Virus record (IMG/VR): IMGVR_UViG_3300046004_002908
Span: 1-21,871 of that record
Source of the DNA: a virus
Direction: 5' to 3' (one strand)
Length of the DNA stretch: 21,871 bases
Shown: positions 14,047 to 21,871 of the stretch, piece after piece
Numbering within the stretch: position 1 is the stretch's first letter
Layout of the letters: each line of letters opens with the position of its first letter
Notes under the pieces: generated by a model
The model's database searches: none
What the model was told of the DNA's origin: nothing
Seen by the model: only the letters and a program-made list of their open reading frames with translations
Translations under genes and position numbers: made by a program

Positions 14047-14943
14047 TTAAACAATATTAGAATCTATAGTTATGCTGTTACCGTTATCAATACTTTCTAT
14101 AAATCTGTTCTCTTCACTCGGAAAAATAAACTGTTTACTATAAGAAATAATATTTATATTTTTATTATGTTTTATATATCCTCTTAATGAATTTTCAGAT
14201 GACCTTCCCAGAAGAGTAGAAACTTGTTTTTTATTTCCTATAATTTTTTCATTTAATTCAAGCTTTTCATCTTCTAAAGTTTCACTAACATTTATATCAT
14301 AAAATTCTGTATTCATTAATTCAAAAGAAGCTGAATCAAATAGTTCTGTTAAAGCATAGTTTTCATTTAAGAATTGATCTACTGTCCATTCGCCTTTTTC
14401 ATCTTTGTAAATAGATGCTACAATAGCTAAATTAATAGCATTTCCTCCCCAATATATTTCATCTCTATATAAATAATCTAATTCAGAATTTCTTTCTTCT
14501 GCATTTAAATCAAAACTTTCTAATTTAATATTAGAATCGCTTAAATTTTTTGTATTTCCCAAAATTTCAAAATTACTTCTGTCTTCTTCATCTAAATAAG
14601 CCTTACAAGCTATCCATGCTTTGTCTAAAAATGGAATATAAGATGGTCCCGGAACCCATTTATCTGGAGGGTTAAAAGAAGCTAATATATATATATTTAC
14701 TTTAAAATATTCAGATTTTAAAATAAAAGAAGTCTCCTTGATCGTTCCATTCCTTTCGCTTTTTCTTTCTTCATTTAAAAAAAAATCTAATTTAGGAAGA
14801 GGCTTGCCATATATATCACAAGTAACATTCCTATAATTTAAAGGATTATAAAAATTAAATACTTTTCCAGAATTTATCGCGAAGATATCTGAGTTATTTA
14901 TTTTAAAAACTTCCGTCTTAAATGGATGGTATTGAATTGGCAT
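14047..14943 (-). CDS. Virion-associated protein of unknown function (298 aa)
   Basis: An unrecognised protein of mixed beta and helical character, acidic overall. Features include many aromatic residues in the first 110 residues (NFYNPLNYRN, FNPPDKWVPGPSYIPF), a helix-rich acidic middle (EEDRSNFEIL, LNAEERNSELDYLYRDE), and a beta-rich C-terminus. Its ATG overlaps the stop of the 1281-aa gene by one base. No enzyme motif is visible. It probably belongs to the same particle structure as the 1281-aa and 819-aa proteins. Confidence 0.6.
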   Translation of the reverse strand: MPIQYHPFKTEVFKINNSDIFAINSGKVFNFYNPLNYRNVTCDIYGKPLPKLDFFLNEERKSERNGTIKETSFILKSEYFKVNIYILASFNPPDKWVPGPSYIPFLDKAWIACKAYLDEEDRSNFEILGNTKNLSDSNIKLESFDLNAEERNSELDYLYRDEIYWGGNAINLAIVASIYKDEKGEWTVDQFLNENYALTELFDSASFELMNTEFYDINVSETLEDEKLELNEKIIGNKKQVSTLLGRSSENSLRGYIKHNKNINIISYSKQFIFPSEENRFIESIDNGNSITIDSNIV

Positions 14944-17900
14944 TAAGGTATAGAGAAAGAAGAAACCACTGGAGAAGGGTCATTATTAAAAGAATAAGCT
15001 GTTAAAGTAATTAAAGCTTGATCATTTTCATTAAAAGTAATTTCTTCTATATCATCGTGTGTAATTTCCAGATATCTTTTTTGACTATCTAAACTAATTT
15101 GAGTTGCGAAACCTTTTATTTCATATTTATCGAAATCAAGAGGAGTCGGGCCTCTAAATTCATATACTGGAATTTCATCATCAATAGAATTTTTAATTTT
15201 TACACTCCAAACTTGATTCATTCTTTTTTTAATATTATAGAATGTTCCAGTTAAGTCCAAAATTGAATTTGCGAATTGTTTTTTAAAATAGCAACTTTGC
15301 ACATAAACTGTTGAATTTATTGTTTTTTCTAATTCTTTAGGAATATTTGATTTTACTAATCTAGAAAAACTAATATTAATTAAACTCATAGACTCTTTAA
15401 ATGGTCTTTCATTTATTTTTGATTTTTCTTCAGGAAATAAATCTACAAACGTATTTTGAGTATTTATTAAATTAGTATTTTTCACATCATAGAAATTAGG
15501 AGTTTCATAAAAATAACCAAAATTTTGACTTCCAACATTTTCAGTCAAATAATATCTACAAAATCCAGCTTGAATATTCAAATCTAAACTTTTATTTAAA
15601 AATCCTGAAAATACAATATTGTCCAATTCATTATTTGGAATAGGTGTTAATTTATTAGTTCCATAAGATTTCGGTATTTTATAAATAACTCCTTCTAAAG
15701 ATACATATGAATAATCATAATTTTTATGTTTTATAAATAAATCAATAATTTCATTTACAGCGTAGCTATAAGTATTATTATTTTTTAGATAAAAAGTATT
15801 TTTTGTTTCTAGAACAGTCCCATTTGAAGCGTATTTTGTAGCCTCAAAATATAATTTATCAAAATCTGTATACAATTTCGGAAAATTATTATTTTTTATG
15901 TTGAATAAATAAGGTAAAATTTCTTTTGTGAAAAAAGATACAATATTAGAATTACTTTCAGATATGCCTTTATATTTAGAATTGCTTCCTCCTATAATAT
16001 TTTTATCCCAAAGTGTAGCCTTATTGTTTTCTTCAAAAAAGGTAGAAAAACATTTAATATCTCCGCAACTATTCCTTTTCTCATCTCTTATTAATGGATT
16101 GGTCGTAGTAAAAACTCTGTAATTATTATTTCCTTGACTAGTAATAGTAGAAAATTGACCCGGTATTCCATAGAGTTTATAAATAAAATATTGAAAAAGA
16201 CCACTGAAAACACCTTCCAATAATGTTCCTTCTGAATATAATTGATATGGAGTTGGAGTTAAAAATGTAGAAAGATTTTCTTCTTCTAACTGTACTCCAA
16301 AAATATTAACTTTCCATATATTTGATTGTGGATTAAAACCGTCTTGACTAATACTAGAGTCACTTGCATTAACTAATTTTATATTTATATTTTCTTCATT
16401 AAGTATTTTAAATTTAACAAAAACTCTTTTTATATTCTGCGGATAGAATGCTCCTTCTTTATCAGTATCATATGAGCCTGCTTGCACTGATTTGTCAGTT
16501 AGAACTGCACCAAGACTATTTATATTACAATAAAAACTTTCCCCGCAAAATATTTGAATAAAAGGAACGCCTGTTTCAGCAGGCAAAGGATCTTGAGGTA
16601 AAATATAAAAAGAAAAAGTATAATCTTCTTTTGTTGAATCTTTTTTCGTAAAATTAAAATTTATTTTATACTCGTTTGTTGCAGTATTCGCTAATGTTCC
16701 ATAAGATACAAAATTTGGATTTGCTATATCATCAATTTTTACATTTGTTGATAAAGAATCAACTGTAAAATTTTCCGATTGTGTAGATTTTATTAAATTA
16801 GCAGACTTAGAAGTAGATCTATCTGAAAGAAATTCTTTATCATCAAAAGTTATACCAAAATTTATAGAATCTGAGTCAGAATAAAAACATGACGTATTAT
16901 CTTCTTTTTTTAAAACTAACAAATTATTCTCATTCCAATTTATACCATAATCAAGTTTTTTTATATCTTGATTGTCTTCTCTTTTGTAAAAATCATTATA
17001 CACATCTTCTACATTATCAAATGGAGTTAAATTTTGATAAGTAATTATACCATCCTTTATTATTGAATTAATAAATTCTTTTCCTTTATATTCTAACGAA
17101 TCTGAGAATCCTCCGTTGTTTTTGAAATAATAAGTATTACTATTTAAAACTCTAGTTTTTACTAAATCTTGAGATGATAATCTATATTGTCCATTGTAAT
17201 CTATATTGCTAAGATTTTTAAAGAATAAAGTATCAGAATCTGAGGTTAAAAATATGAATGGTCTTGTTTCACCTTTCGCTTCTGAAGAAAATAAAATATA
17301 TTGATCATTTAGAGTTGCGTAAGAAACTCCTCTATATGGATAAATATTTCCAATTTGAGTATTGGTAATAGATGTCGGAAGATTTTTTGTATGCAATAGA
17401 ACACTTGACGGAAATATAAATTTATGTTTTTCAAAAACAAATTTACCTTCCATTTCCTCTTTATCTACTATGCCTGTTATGGGAAAAGGAGTAAAATTAT
17501 TTGGAATAGCTATTGCCTTGTAAGTATTTAATCTTTCATAATTTAATTCGTAATTTTCAAATGTATTAGGTAAACCAGTTTTACCTCCCAAATCTATAAA
17601 ATAATCTGGATTTAAATTTAAATCGTTTATTTTAGTATTTATTGGAAGGCCATCATTAGGTTGAACAATATAAACTACTTCTCCTGTAGCTTTTAAATTT
17701 GTAAATTCTCTACTTAATTGTCCTTCTAAAGAATAAAATTTTACATCTTGTATATTTCCTTTTATAGTATAGTCATCTTTTGTTTTTTCGAAGTCTGTGT
17801 TATAAAGAAGGCCATTGGAAATACCATTTTGCGTAAAAAGAGTTCCAGAATAAGATACATTTATATTCTCTGATCCAAAAAAATCAGTGGAAGATCCAGT

Positions 17901-18788
17901 TATAGTTAAGTCTCCTGTTTTCCCTTCTGTGTATTGAAAATCTAAATCTATTTTAGAACCTTCTACTTGCAATAAATATTCTAATTCAAAAATAGCTTTT
18001 GATATGCCTGTTTGAATAATATCCCCAGAGTACGCGGAAATATTTGACCATGTAATACGCTCAAAAACTATATCATCTGTATCATCTTCTTGAGCATCTT
18101 CATTAACAGTTTGAGCATTCTGTATTTGTAATGAATACGACTGGTTCCCAAAATTTGTTTCTAAATCTAAGTAGACAGGGAATCCTTGAGAATATCCGCT
18201 TGTATCATAGTTGAAAAAATTTATATAATTTCCGGGTTGTATTTCTTTTACATGTGTGAATTTCCCTGTAATGCTACTCGAATTTATAGAAAAAATATCA
18301 ACAATATACTGTCCTTTATTAGTTATTTTTCCGCTTACTGCTTCATTTGAATAAAAATTTGAAAATTCTAATTTAGGGATAGAGCTTCCATATATAAAAG
18401 CGTCTAAATCTACAGAATTCGAAACTGGAGAATCTAAAATTTTAACCACTAATGCGCTAAATATAGAAGTTGGAGTGGCGAGTACCCCCTCTCTAGTGAT
18501 AGGAACAGAGTTTAAATAATCTTTATAAGTAGTATATCCTTGAACATAAGATCCTTCGGAAAATGGTTCTTTAATATAAGAATTTATACTAATAGGTTCT
18601 TTGTTAAAAGTTCCTATAATATTATCATTTGGATCTTTTATTATACCAGATTTAAATAAATAACGAACATAATGTGTTCCTGTAATTCCTACTTCAAAAT
18701 GATCACTAGAATAATTATAAACTTTAAAGTCAAAGTTTAAAGATTTTTGAGGGTAAAAATTCCTATATTGTATTCCTGTAATTTTCAT
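14943..18788 (-). CDS. Large tail or baseplate protein with a jelly-roll-like domain
   Basis: A 1281-aa beta-rich protein, very rich in Asn, Ser, Thr and aromatic residues, as is usual for phage fibre and baseplate proteins. Residues about 640-850 resemble the carbohydrate-binding jelly-roll common in tail proteins: DYTFSFYI (722-729), then IWKVNIFGVQLEEENLSTFL (824-843), matching the widespread W/F-G-x-Q-L-E-x-G-x-x-x-T-x-x-x-x-T signature. The N-terminal ~600 residues are unassigned beta structure, and the C-terminal 400 are also unassigned. There is no signal peptide or membrane segment. It starts one base after the hub gene and overlaps the next by one. A role in contacting the host surface is inferred. 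Confidence 0.7.
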   Translation of the reverse strand: MKITGIQYRNFYPQKSLNFDFKVYNYSSDHFEVGITGTHYVRYLFKSGIIKDPNDNIIGTFNKEPISINSYIKEPFSEGSYVQGYTTYKDYLNSVPITREGVLATPTSIFSALVVKILDSPVSNSVDLDAFIYGSSIPKLEFSNFYSNEAVSGKITNKGQYIVDIFSINSSSITGKFTHVKEIQPGNYINFFNYDTSGYSQGFPVYLDLETNFGNQSYSLQIQNAQTVNEDAQEDDTDDIVFERITWSNISAYSGDIIQTGISKAIFELEYLLQVEGSKIDLDFQYTEGKTGDLTITGSSTDFFGSENINVSYSGTLFTQNGISNGLLYNTDFEKTKDDYTIKGNIQDVKFYSLEGQLSREFTNLKATGEVVYIVQPNDGLPINTKINDLNLNPDYFIDLGGKTGLPNTFENYELNYERLNTYKAIAIPNNFTPFPITGIVDKEEMEGKFVFEKHKFIFPSSVLLHTKNLPTSITNTQIGNIYPYRGVSYATLNDQYILFSSEAKGETRPFIFLTSDSDTLFFKNLSNIDYNGQYRLSSQDLVKTRVLNSNTYYFKNNGGFSDSLEYKGKEFINSIIKDGIITYQNLTPFDNVEDVYNDFYKREDNQDIKKLDYGINWNENNLLVLKKEDNTSCFYSDSDSINFGITFDDKEFLSDRSTSKSANLIKSTQSENFTVDSLSTNVKIDDIANPNFVSYGTLANTATNEYKINFNFTKKDSTKEDYTFSFYILPQDPLPAETGVPFIQIFCGESFYCNINSLGAVLTDKSVQAGSYDTDKEGAFYPQNIKRVFVKFKILNEENINIKLVNASDSSISQDGFNPQSNIWKVNIFGVQLEEENLSTFLTPTPYQLYSEGTLLEGVFSGLFQYFIYKLYGIPGQFSTITSQGNNNYRVFTTTNPLIRDEKRNSCGDIKCFSTFFEENNKATLWDKNIIGGSNSKYKGISESNSNIVSFFTKEILPYLFNIKNNNFPKLYTDFDKLYFEATKYASNGTVLETKNTFYLKNNNTYSYAVNEIIDLFIKHKNYDYSYVSLEGVIYKIPKSYGTNKLTPIPNNELDNIVFSGFLNKSLDLNIQAGFCRYYLTENVGSQNFGYFYETPNFYDVKNTNLINTQNTFVDLFPEEKSKINERPFKESMSLINISFSRLVKSNIPKELEKTINSTVYVQSCYFKKQFANSILDLTGTFYNIKKRMNQVWSVKIKNSIDDEIPVYEFRGPTPLDFDKYEIKGFATQISLDSQKRYLEITHDDIEEITFNENDQALITLTAYSFNNDPSPVVSSFSIP

Positions 18789-18789
18789 T

Positions 18790-21249
18790 TTAAATAATAT
18801 TTATATAGGATTTGCCGGGGTTGCTTCTTAATGCATTATTTAATTGATGCGTTTTTACACTATCAGAAGGATTTACAGGAAAAGAGTTTGAAAAAGTAAG
18901 ATTAGTTCTAGTCCCACTCTGATCTAATCTTATGGAAAAAGATACTAGTCCATCTTCTGGACCTAATAAAGAATTAGGTAATCCAAAAATAGAATAAGTT
19001 TTAGTTTCTTTCTCCTCTTGCAAATTTGTATTTAAATTAAATAATATTTTATCTGCATAAGTTTTAATTTTTGCTTCATCTATATAACATCTATTATCAT
19101 TTCTTTCTAAGTTAGAAATATCTCCATTTGTTATATCTTTAGTATTTGCTCTAATAGAAACATATTTATCATTTTGTTTTCCTTGTGTAGCAAAAACTAA
19201 TTCAAGTTTAGGTATAATAGCTTTTATTTTTCCAAAATTAAAAGAATTGACAGTTTCTATAACTTTTATTACATAATTAGAATCTATAGGTGATAAGATT
19301 GGTAATCTTGTATATGTACCCTTAGTTTTCTTTATATAAAATTTAAATAATTTACATTTATTGGATTTCGCTCCTAAGCCTTCAGTATTTTCATTTTCGT
19401 CTGGAGATATTCCATTTGAAATCTCACATTCTATATCAGGCTGCTTATTCTCTCCAAAAGACCAAACTAAATATAACTTTTCTTTATCAGTCAGAGCTGC
19501 CCCACCTTCTGAAGTTCTGTCTAAAAAAACATAAGGTTTTAAGCCATCTATAAATTTTTCTACATTTTCAGAATTTGGGTCAGGTTGCCATATAGGAGTT
19601 CTATTAAGGACAACAATATTTTTTTCGGCAAACTTTGATATCTCAGCTGCTCTTATATATGGATGAGAAATATTTATATCTGGAAATACAAATTTATTAC
19701 CGGGTTTAATCCTTGAGAATCCTTTAACAGTTCCATCTGGACTTTCAAAACTTTTATCTTCTAAATCACTTGCAGCAGCAGACCAATATTTTCCACAAAA
19801 TGTTTTAGCTATCTGAAGTTCAAAATCATAAGCTTTAGTTCCTGTTTCTTCTACAATTAATAAGTAAGCCCCTCCTTCTTTTAGTTCTTTTATTTTTTCT
19901 TCTGTAAAAGCTCCTCCTAAACTAGGATTAGAAGATCCTATTATATTATGGTAAAGAGCTTGGCATTGAGCTTCCCCTTTTTTGCCTGCTTGTTTATCTG
20001 TCGTATTCTCATGGCATATAGCTTTTATATTCCATCCTAAAAGAGCATTATTCCCTGTCCCTAATTTTACTTTATCCGGACTTGTATATTCGAGTACTTT
20101 AACATAACAAAATAAATCTCTTAATTCTTTACTATAGTAACTTGCAATAACTGATGCTTGGAAATTGAATTCTGATCCATATCTTCTTTCTAATGGTCTA
20201 TTTCCGTTGGATAATTTATCGAGAGATATTGGGAAAAGCGTTCTATTACTATTTCTACTAGATCCAGATCCTCCCCCTGTATTTGAACTACAATCATATT
20301 CTTTTATTTCTCCATCTTTTCCAAAATATGCTATATTTATATCTTTGGAAAGTCCTTCTATGCTTTTACTTGTAGAAACTTCTTCTATTTTGCAGTTATT
20401 CGAATCTTTTATAGTCGAATCATTTATATTTATACCTCTACTTAAATCAAAGAAAATCACTGTATCGTTTTTCCAATAAAATGAAAATCCAAAATCTTGA
20501 CACCAATTGTTCAAAACTTCTCTAAGAGTTCCTGTGTATTGAGCTCTGTAATCGACTGGAGAAGAAAAAGTATTATTGAAATTCACTCCATATCTAGAAG
20601 CTTCTTGTATGAGATCGCTAAATTTATAATCTACATCCAACTTGCTGAATCCTCTTGATTTCTGACAATCTAAAGAGTTATTAGGGGTTGTGTTTGATGT
20701 ACAAGGATCACATTTATCTTTCTCAGAGTCATTTTCTAAATTGCCACATGGATCAATATAATCTCCAACAAAAATCATATTTGAAAAATCTCCAACAGCT
20801 CTATAAATAGATAGATTGCTAACTTTATTTGAAACTAAACTAGGAGTAACTGATGAAGTTTTTAAATAATTATTTAAATTTATATTACCGGGTAATGCTA
20901 CTTGTGTTGTATTTTGTTTTAATATATTCGGCAAAGGGCCTCCATCTTTGCCTTTTAATCCTACATATATTTTGTCTAAAATTACACTAGTATCGACAAG
21001 GGTAAGTTCACAAGTTTTTCCAGATGTTACGCTTTCCTTTGTAGAAAAAGAAATAGCATGTCCCTTAAAAGTATAAAAATTCCCAATCCTAACTACTATT
21101 TCGGATTTTGTGTTAAGATTGTAGTCTTCTTTTCCCCATATAAAAGATAATCTTAATGTAGACGGCTCAGATCCTCCACCGCTTAAATCTGCTGAGTAAA
21201 CTTTTTTCGTAATACCTGATATTTTTATTGAAGGAAAATCCGCTTTCAT
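18790..21249 (-). CDS. Probable baseplate/tail hub protein
   Basis: An 819-aa protein with a hub-like layout. The N-terminal ~95 residues form a beta-barrel-like run (TLRLSFIWG, SEIVVRIGNFYTFKGHAISF, TCELTLVD). A segment at 207-268, YKFSDLIQEASRYGVNF then GTLREVLNNWCQDFGFSFYWKNDTVIFFD, resembles the gp27/GpD-type domain with a small helix-strand unit. Four cysteines, 168, 180, 183 and 195, are spaced C-x11-C-x2-C-x11-C. A Gly/Ser linker lies at 325-332. The C-terminus has GLVSFSIRLDQSGTRTNLTFSNSFP, a strand-turn-strand I have seen at the ends of other phage tail proteins. Gp27/GpD is a structural analogy, not a confirmed family match. Confidence 0.6.
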   Translation of the reverse strand: MKADFPSIKISGITKKVYSADLSGGGSEPSTLRLSFIWGKEDYNLNTKSEIVVRIGNFYTFKGHAISFSTKESVTSGKTCELTLVDTSVILDKIYVGLKGKDGGPLPNILKQNTTQVALPGNINLNNYLKTSSVTPSLVSNKVSNLSIYRAVGDFSNMIFVGDYIDPCGNLENDSEKDKCDPCTSNTTPNNSLDCQKSRGFSKLDVDYKFSDLIQEASRYGVNFNNTFSSPVDYRAQYTGTLREVLNNWCQDFGFSFYWKNDTVIFFDLSRGININDSTIKDSNNCKIEEVSTSKSIEGLSKDINIAYFGKDGEIKEYDCSSNTGGGSGSSRNSNRTLFPISLDKLSNGNRPLERRYGSEFNFQASVIASYYSKELRDLFCYVKVLEYTSPDKVKLGTGNNALLGWNIKAICHENTTDKQAGKKGEAQCQALYHNIIGSSNPSLGGAFTEEKIKELKEGGAYLLIVEETGTKAYDFELQIAKTFCGKYWSAAASDLEDKSFESPDGTVKGFSRIKPGNKFVFPDINISHPYIRAAEISKFAEKNIVVLNRTPIWQPDPNSENVEKFIDGLKPYVFLDRTSEGGAALTDKEKLYLVWSFGENKQPDIECEISNGISPDENENTEGLGAKSNKCKLFKFYIKKTKGTYTRLPILSPIDSNYVIKVIETVNSFNFGKIKAIIPKLELVFATQGKQNDKYVSIRANTKDITNGDISNLERNDNRCYIDEAKIKTYADKILFNLNTNLQEEKETKTYSIFGLPNSLLGPEDGLVSFSIRLDQSGTRTNLTFSNSFPVNPSDSVKTHQLNNALRSNPGKSYINII

Positions 21250-21255
21250 AATATT

Positions 21256-21871
21256 CTATTCAAAAGGTCCAAGAGTCCTAAATGCGCCTGACCAATTAGA
21301 GTTAGTATTATTATAAATACTACTCTGATCAACTAATGTTATTCTATCTCTTTTCGCGTGAGATAAATGCAAACTAGATGTTTCATAATAATCCTCTTTT
21401 ATTTGCCTATACTTAGCTGTTGCTAAATTTTTACCTAAAAATACAATGCTTGTACCTCTTGAAAAAAGTCCTGTTGAAAATGTAAAATTCGAAAATAATG
21501 GTAAAGGGTTAGCCGAAGTTTTATCGTATATCACCGGATATACTCCATTCTCTAATATCTCTGGAAATGTAATATGTGTTTCGTCTATTGTATAATTATT
21601 TACTTTTCCAGAATAACCCCAGTAAACATTGTACCCATTTACAAATTCTGTATCTAATCTGAAAAGCCCATTCGAACTATCAAAAAGTAATTGTTCACCT
21701 ATATCTTTAAATGATTTACCTACTTGAGTTTGCAATAACATATAAGGTTTTTCTAAAACCTGACTGTCCATATAAATGCTTTGTTCGTTTATTGCTCCCT
21801 GCATATACAAGGACTGTTTATAAGTAGTCGCTGTATTTATCTCTGTTAAGTTTGCAGTTGAAACATATTCT
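21256..21871 (-). CDS. Virion structural protein, 5' end beyond the window
   Basis: The reading frame stays open to the right edge, so this gene is cut and its true start is outside. At least 205 residues are visible, starting EYVSTANLTEINTATTY. The internal TTG (21810) and ATG (21804) are therefore probably not the start. The visible part is beta-rich with Gly, Asn and aromatics (NGYNVYWGYSG, HITFPEILENGVYPVIYD, STGLFSRGTSIVFLG), typical of tail or fibre components, but I cannot name a family. The stop lies 6 bases before the hub gene. Confidence 0.65.
   Translation of the reverse strand, partial: EYVSTANLTEINTATTYKQSLYMQGAINEQSIYMDSQVLEKPYMLLQTQVGKSFKDIGEQLLFDSSNGLFRLDTEFVNGYNVYWGYSGKVNNYTIDETHITFPEILENGVYPVIYDKTSANPLPLFSNFTFSTGLFSRGTSIVFLGKNLATAKYRQIKEDYYETSSLHLSHAKRDRITLVDQSSIYNNTNSNWSGAFRTLGPFE

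Noticed and set aside
1-21871. CRISPR array, insertion sequences, integrase, attachment sites or an origin
   Set aside because: No regularly spaced repeats, transposase or recombinase motifs, or tRNA-associated direct repeats were seen on reading through.

Overview
The window is an AT-rich stretch of what is most likely a tailed double-stranded DNA phage, or a prophage-like element. All 22 coding regions I accept lie on the minus strand, packed with small gaps or 1-10 base overlaps. The best host guess is a Bacteroidota bacterium. None of the starts I inspected has a Shine-Dalgarno sequence; they are preceded by A/T-only stretches. The ribonucleotide reductase large subunit also has the short form without an ATP-cone that I know from Bacteroidota. 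Phage origin is inferred from the virion-type proteins beside phage-type replication and nucleotide genes.

Reading in the direction of transcription, from the right edge leftwards: positions 21871-11881 are a virion module. It holds a partial structural protein cut by the window edge, a probable baseplate or tail hub protein (819 aa), a 1281-aa tail or baseplate protein with a jelly-roll-like segment in its middle, and three unrecognised proteins of 298, about 297 and 424 aa. Positions 11880-11352 contain no gene. They carry a sigma70-like promoter, about 410 bases of higher-GC sequence that looks like a structured RNA, and a terminator-like hairpin. This is the most interesting part of the window.

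Positions 11351-2470 are a metabolic and accessory module. It has a dATP/dGTP diphosphohydrolase-like protein, a small membrane protein, an unknown protein, a GT-B glycosyltransferase, a ClpP-like protease, a cysteine-less FmdB-like protein, NrdB and NrdA, GDP-mannose 4,6-dehydratase, a MazG-type pyrophosphohydrolase, a staphylococcal-nuclease-type nuclease, ThyX and two small proteins. It ends at a GC-rich terminator at about 2421-2454. Good promoter candidates lie in front of nrdA and of the MazG-like gene.

Positions 2401-1 are a recombination module: a cysteine-rich small protein, a RecA/UvsX-like recombinase, a PD-(D/E)XK nuclease-like protein, a small conserved phage protein, and a second copy of the nuclease-like protein cut by the left edge.

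Together, NrdA/NrdB, ThyX and two pyrophosphohydrolase-like proteins would reshape the dNTP pool for phage DNA synthesis. The RecA-like protein and the nucleases would process and repair DNA. The dehydratase and glycosyltransferase point to sugar decoration of a phage product or the host surface. No tRNA, CRISPR array, integrase or insertion sequence was seen.
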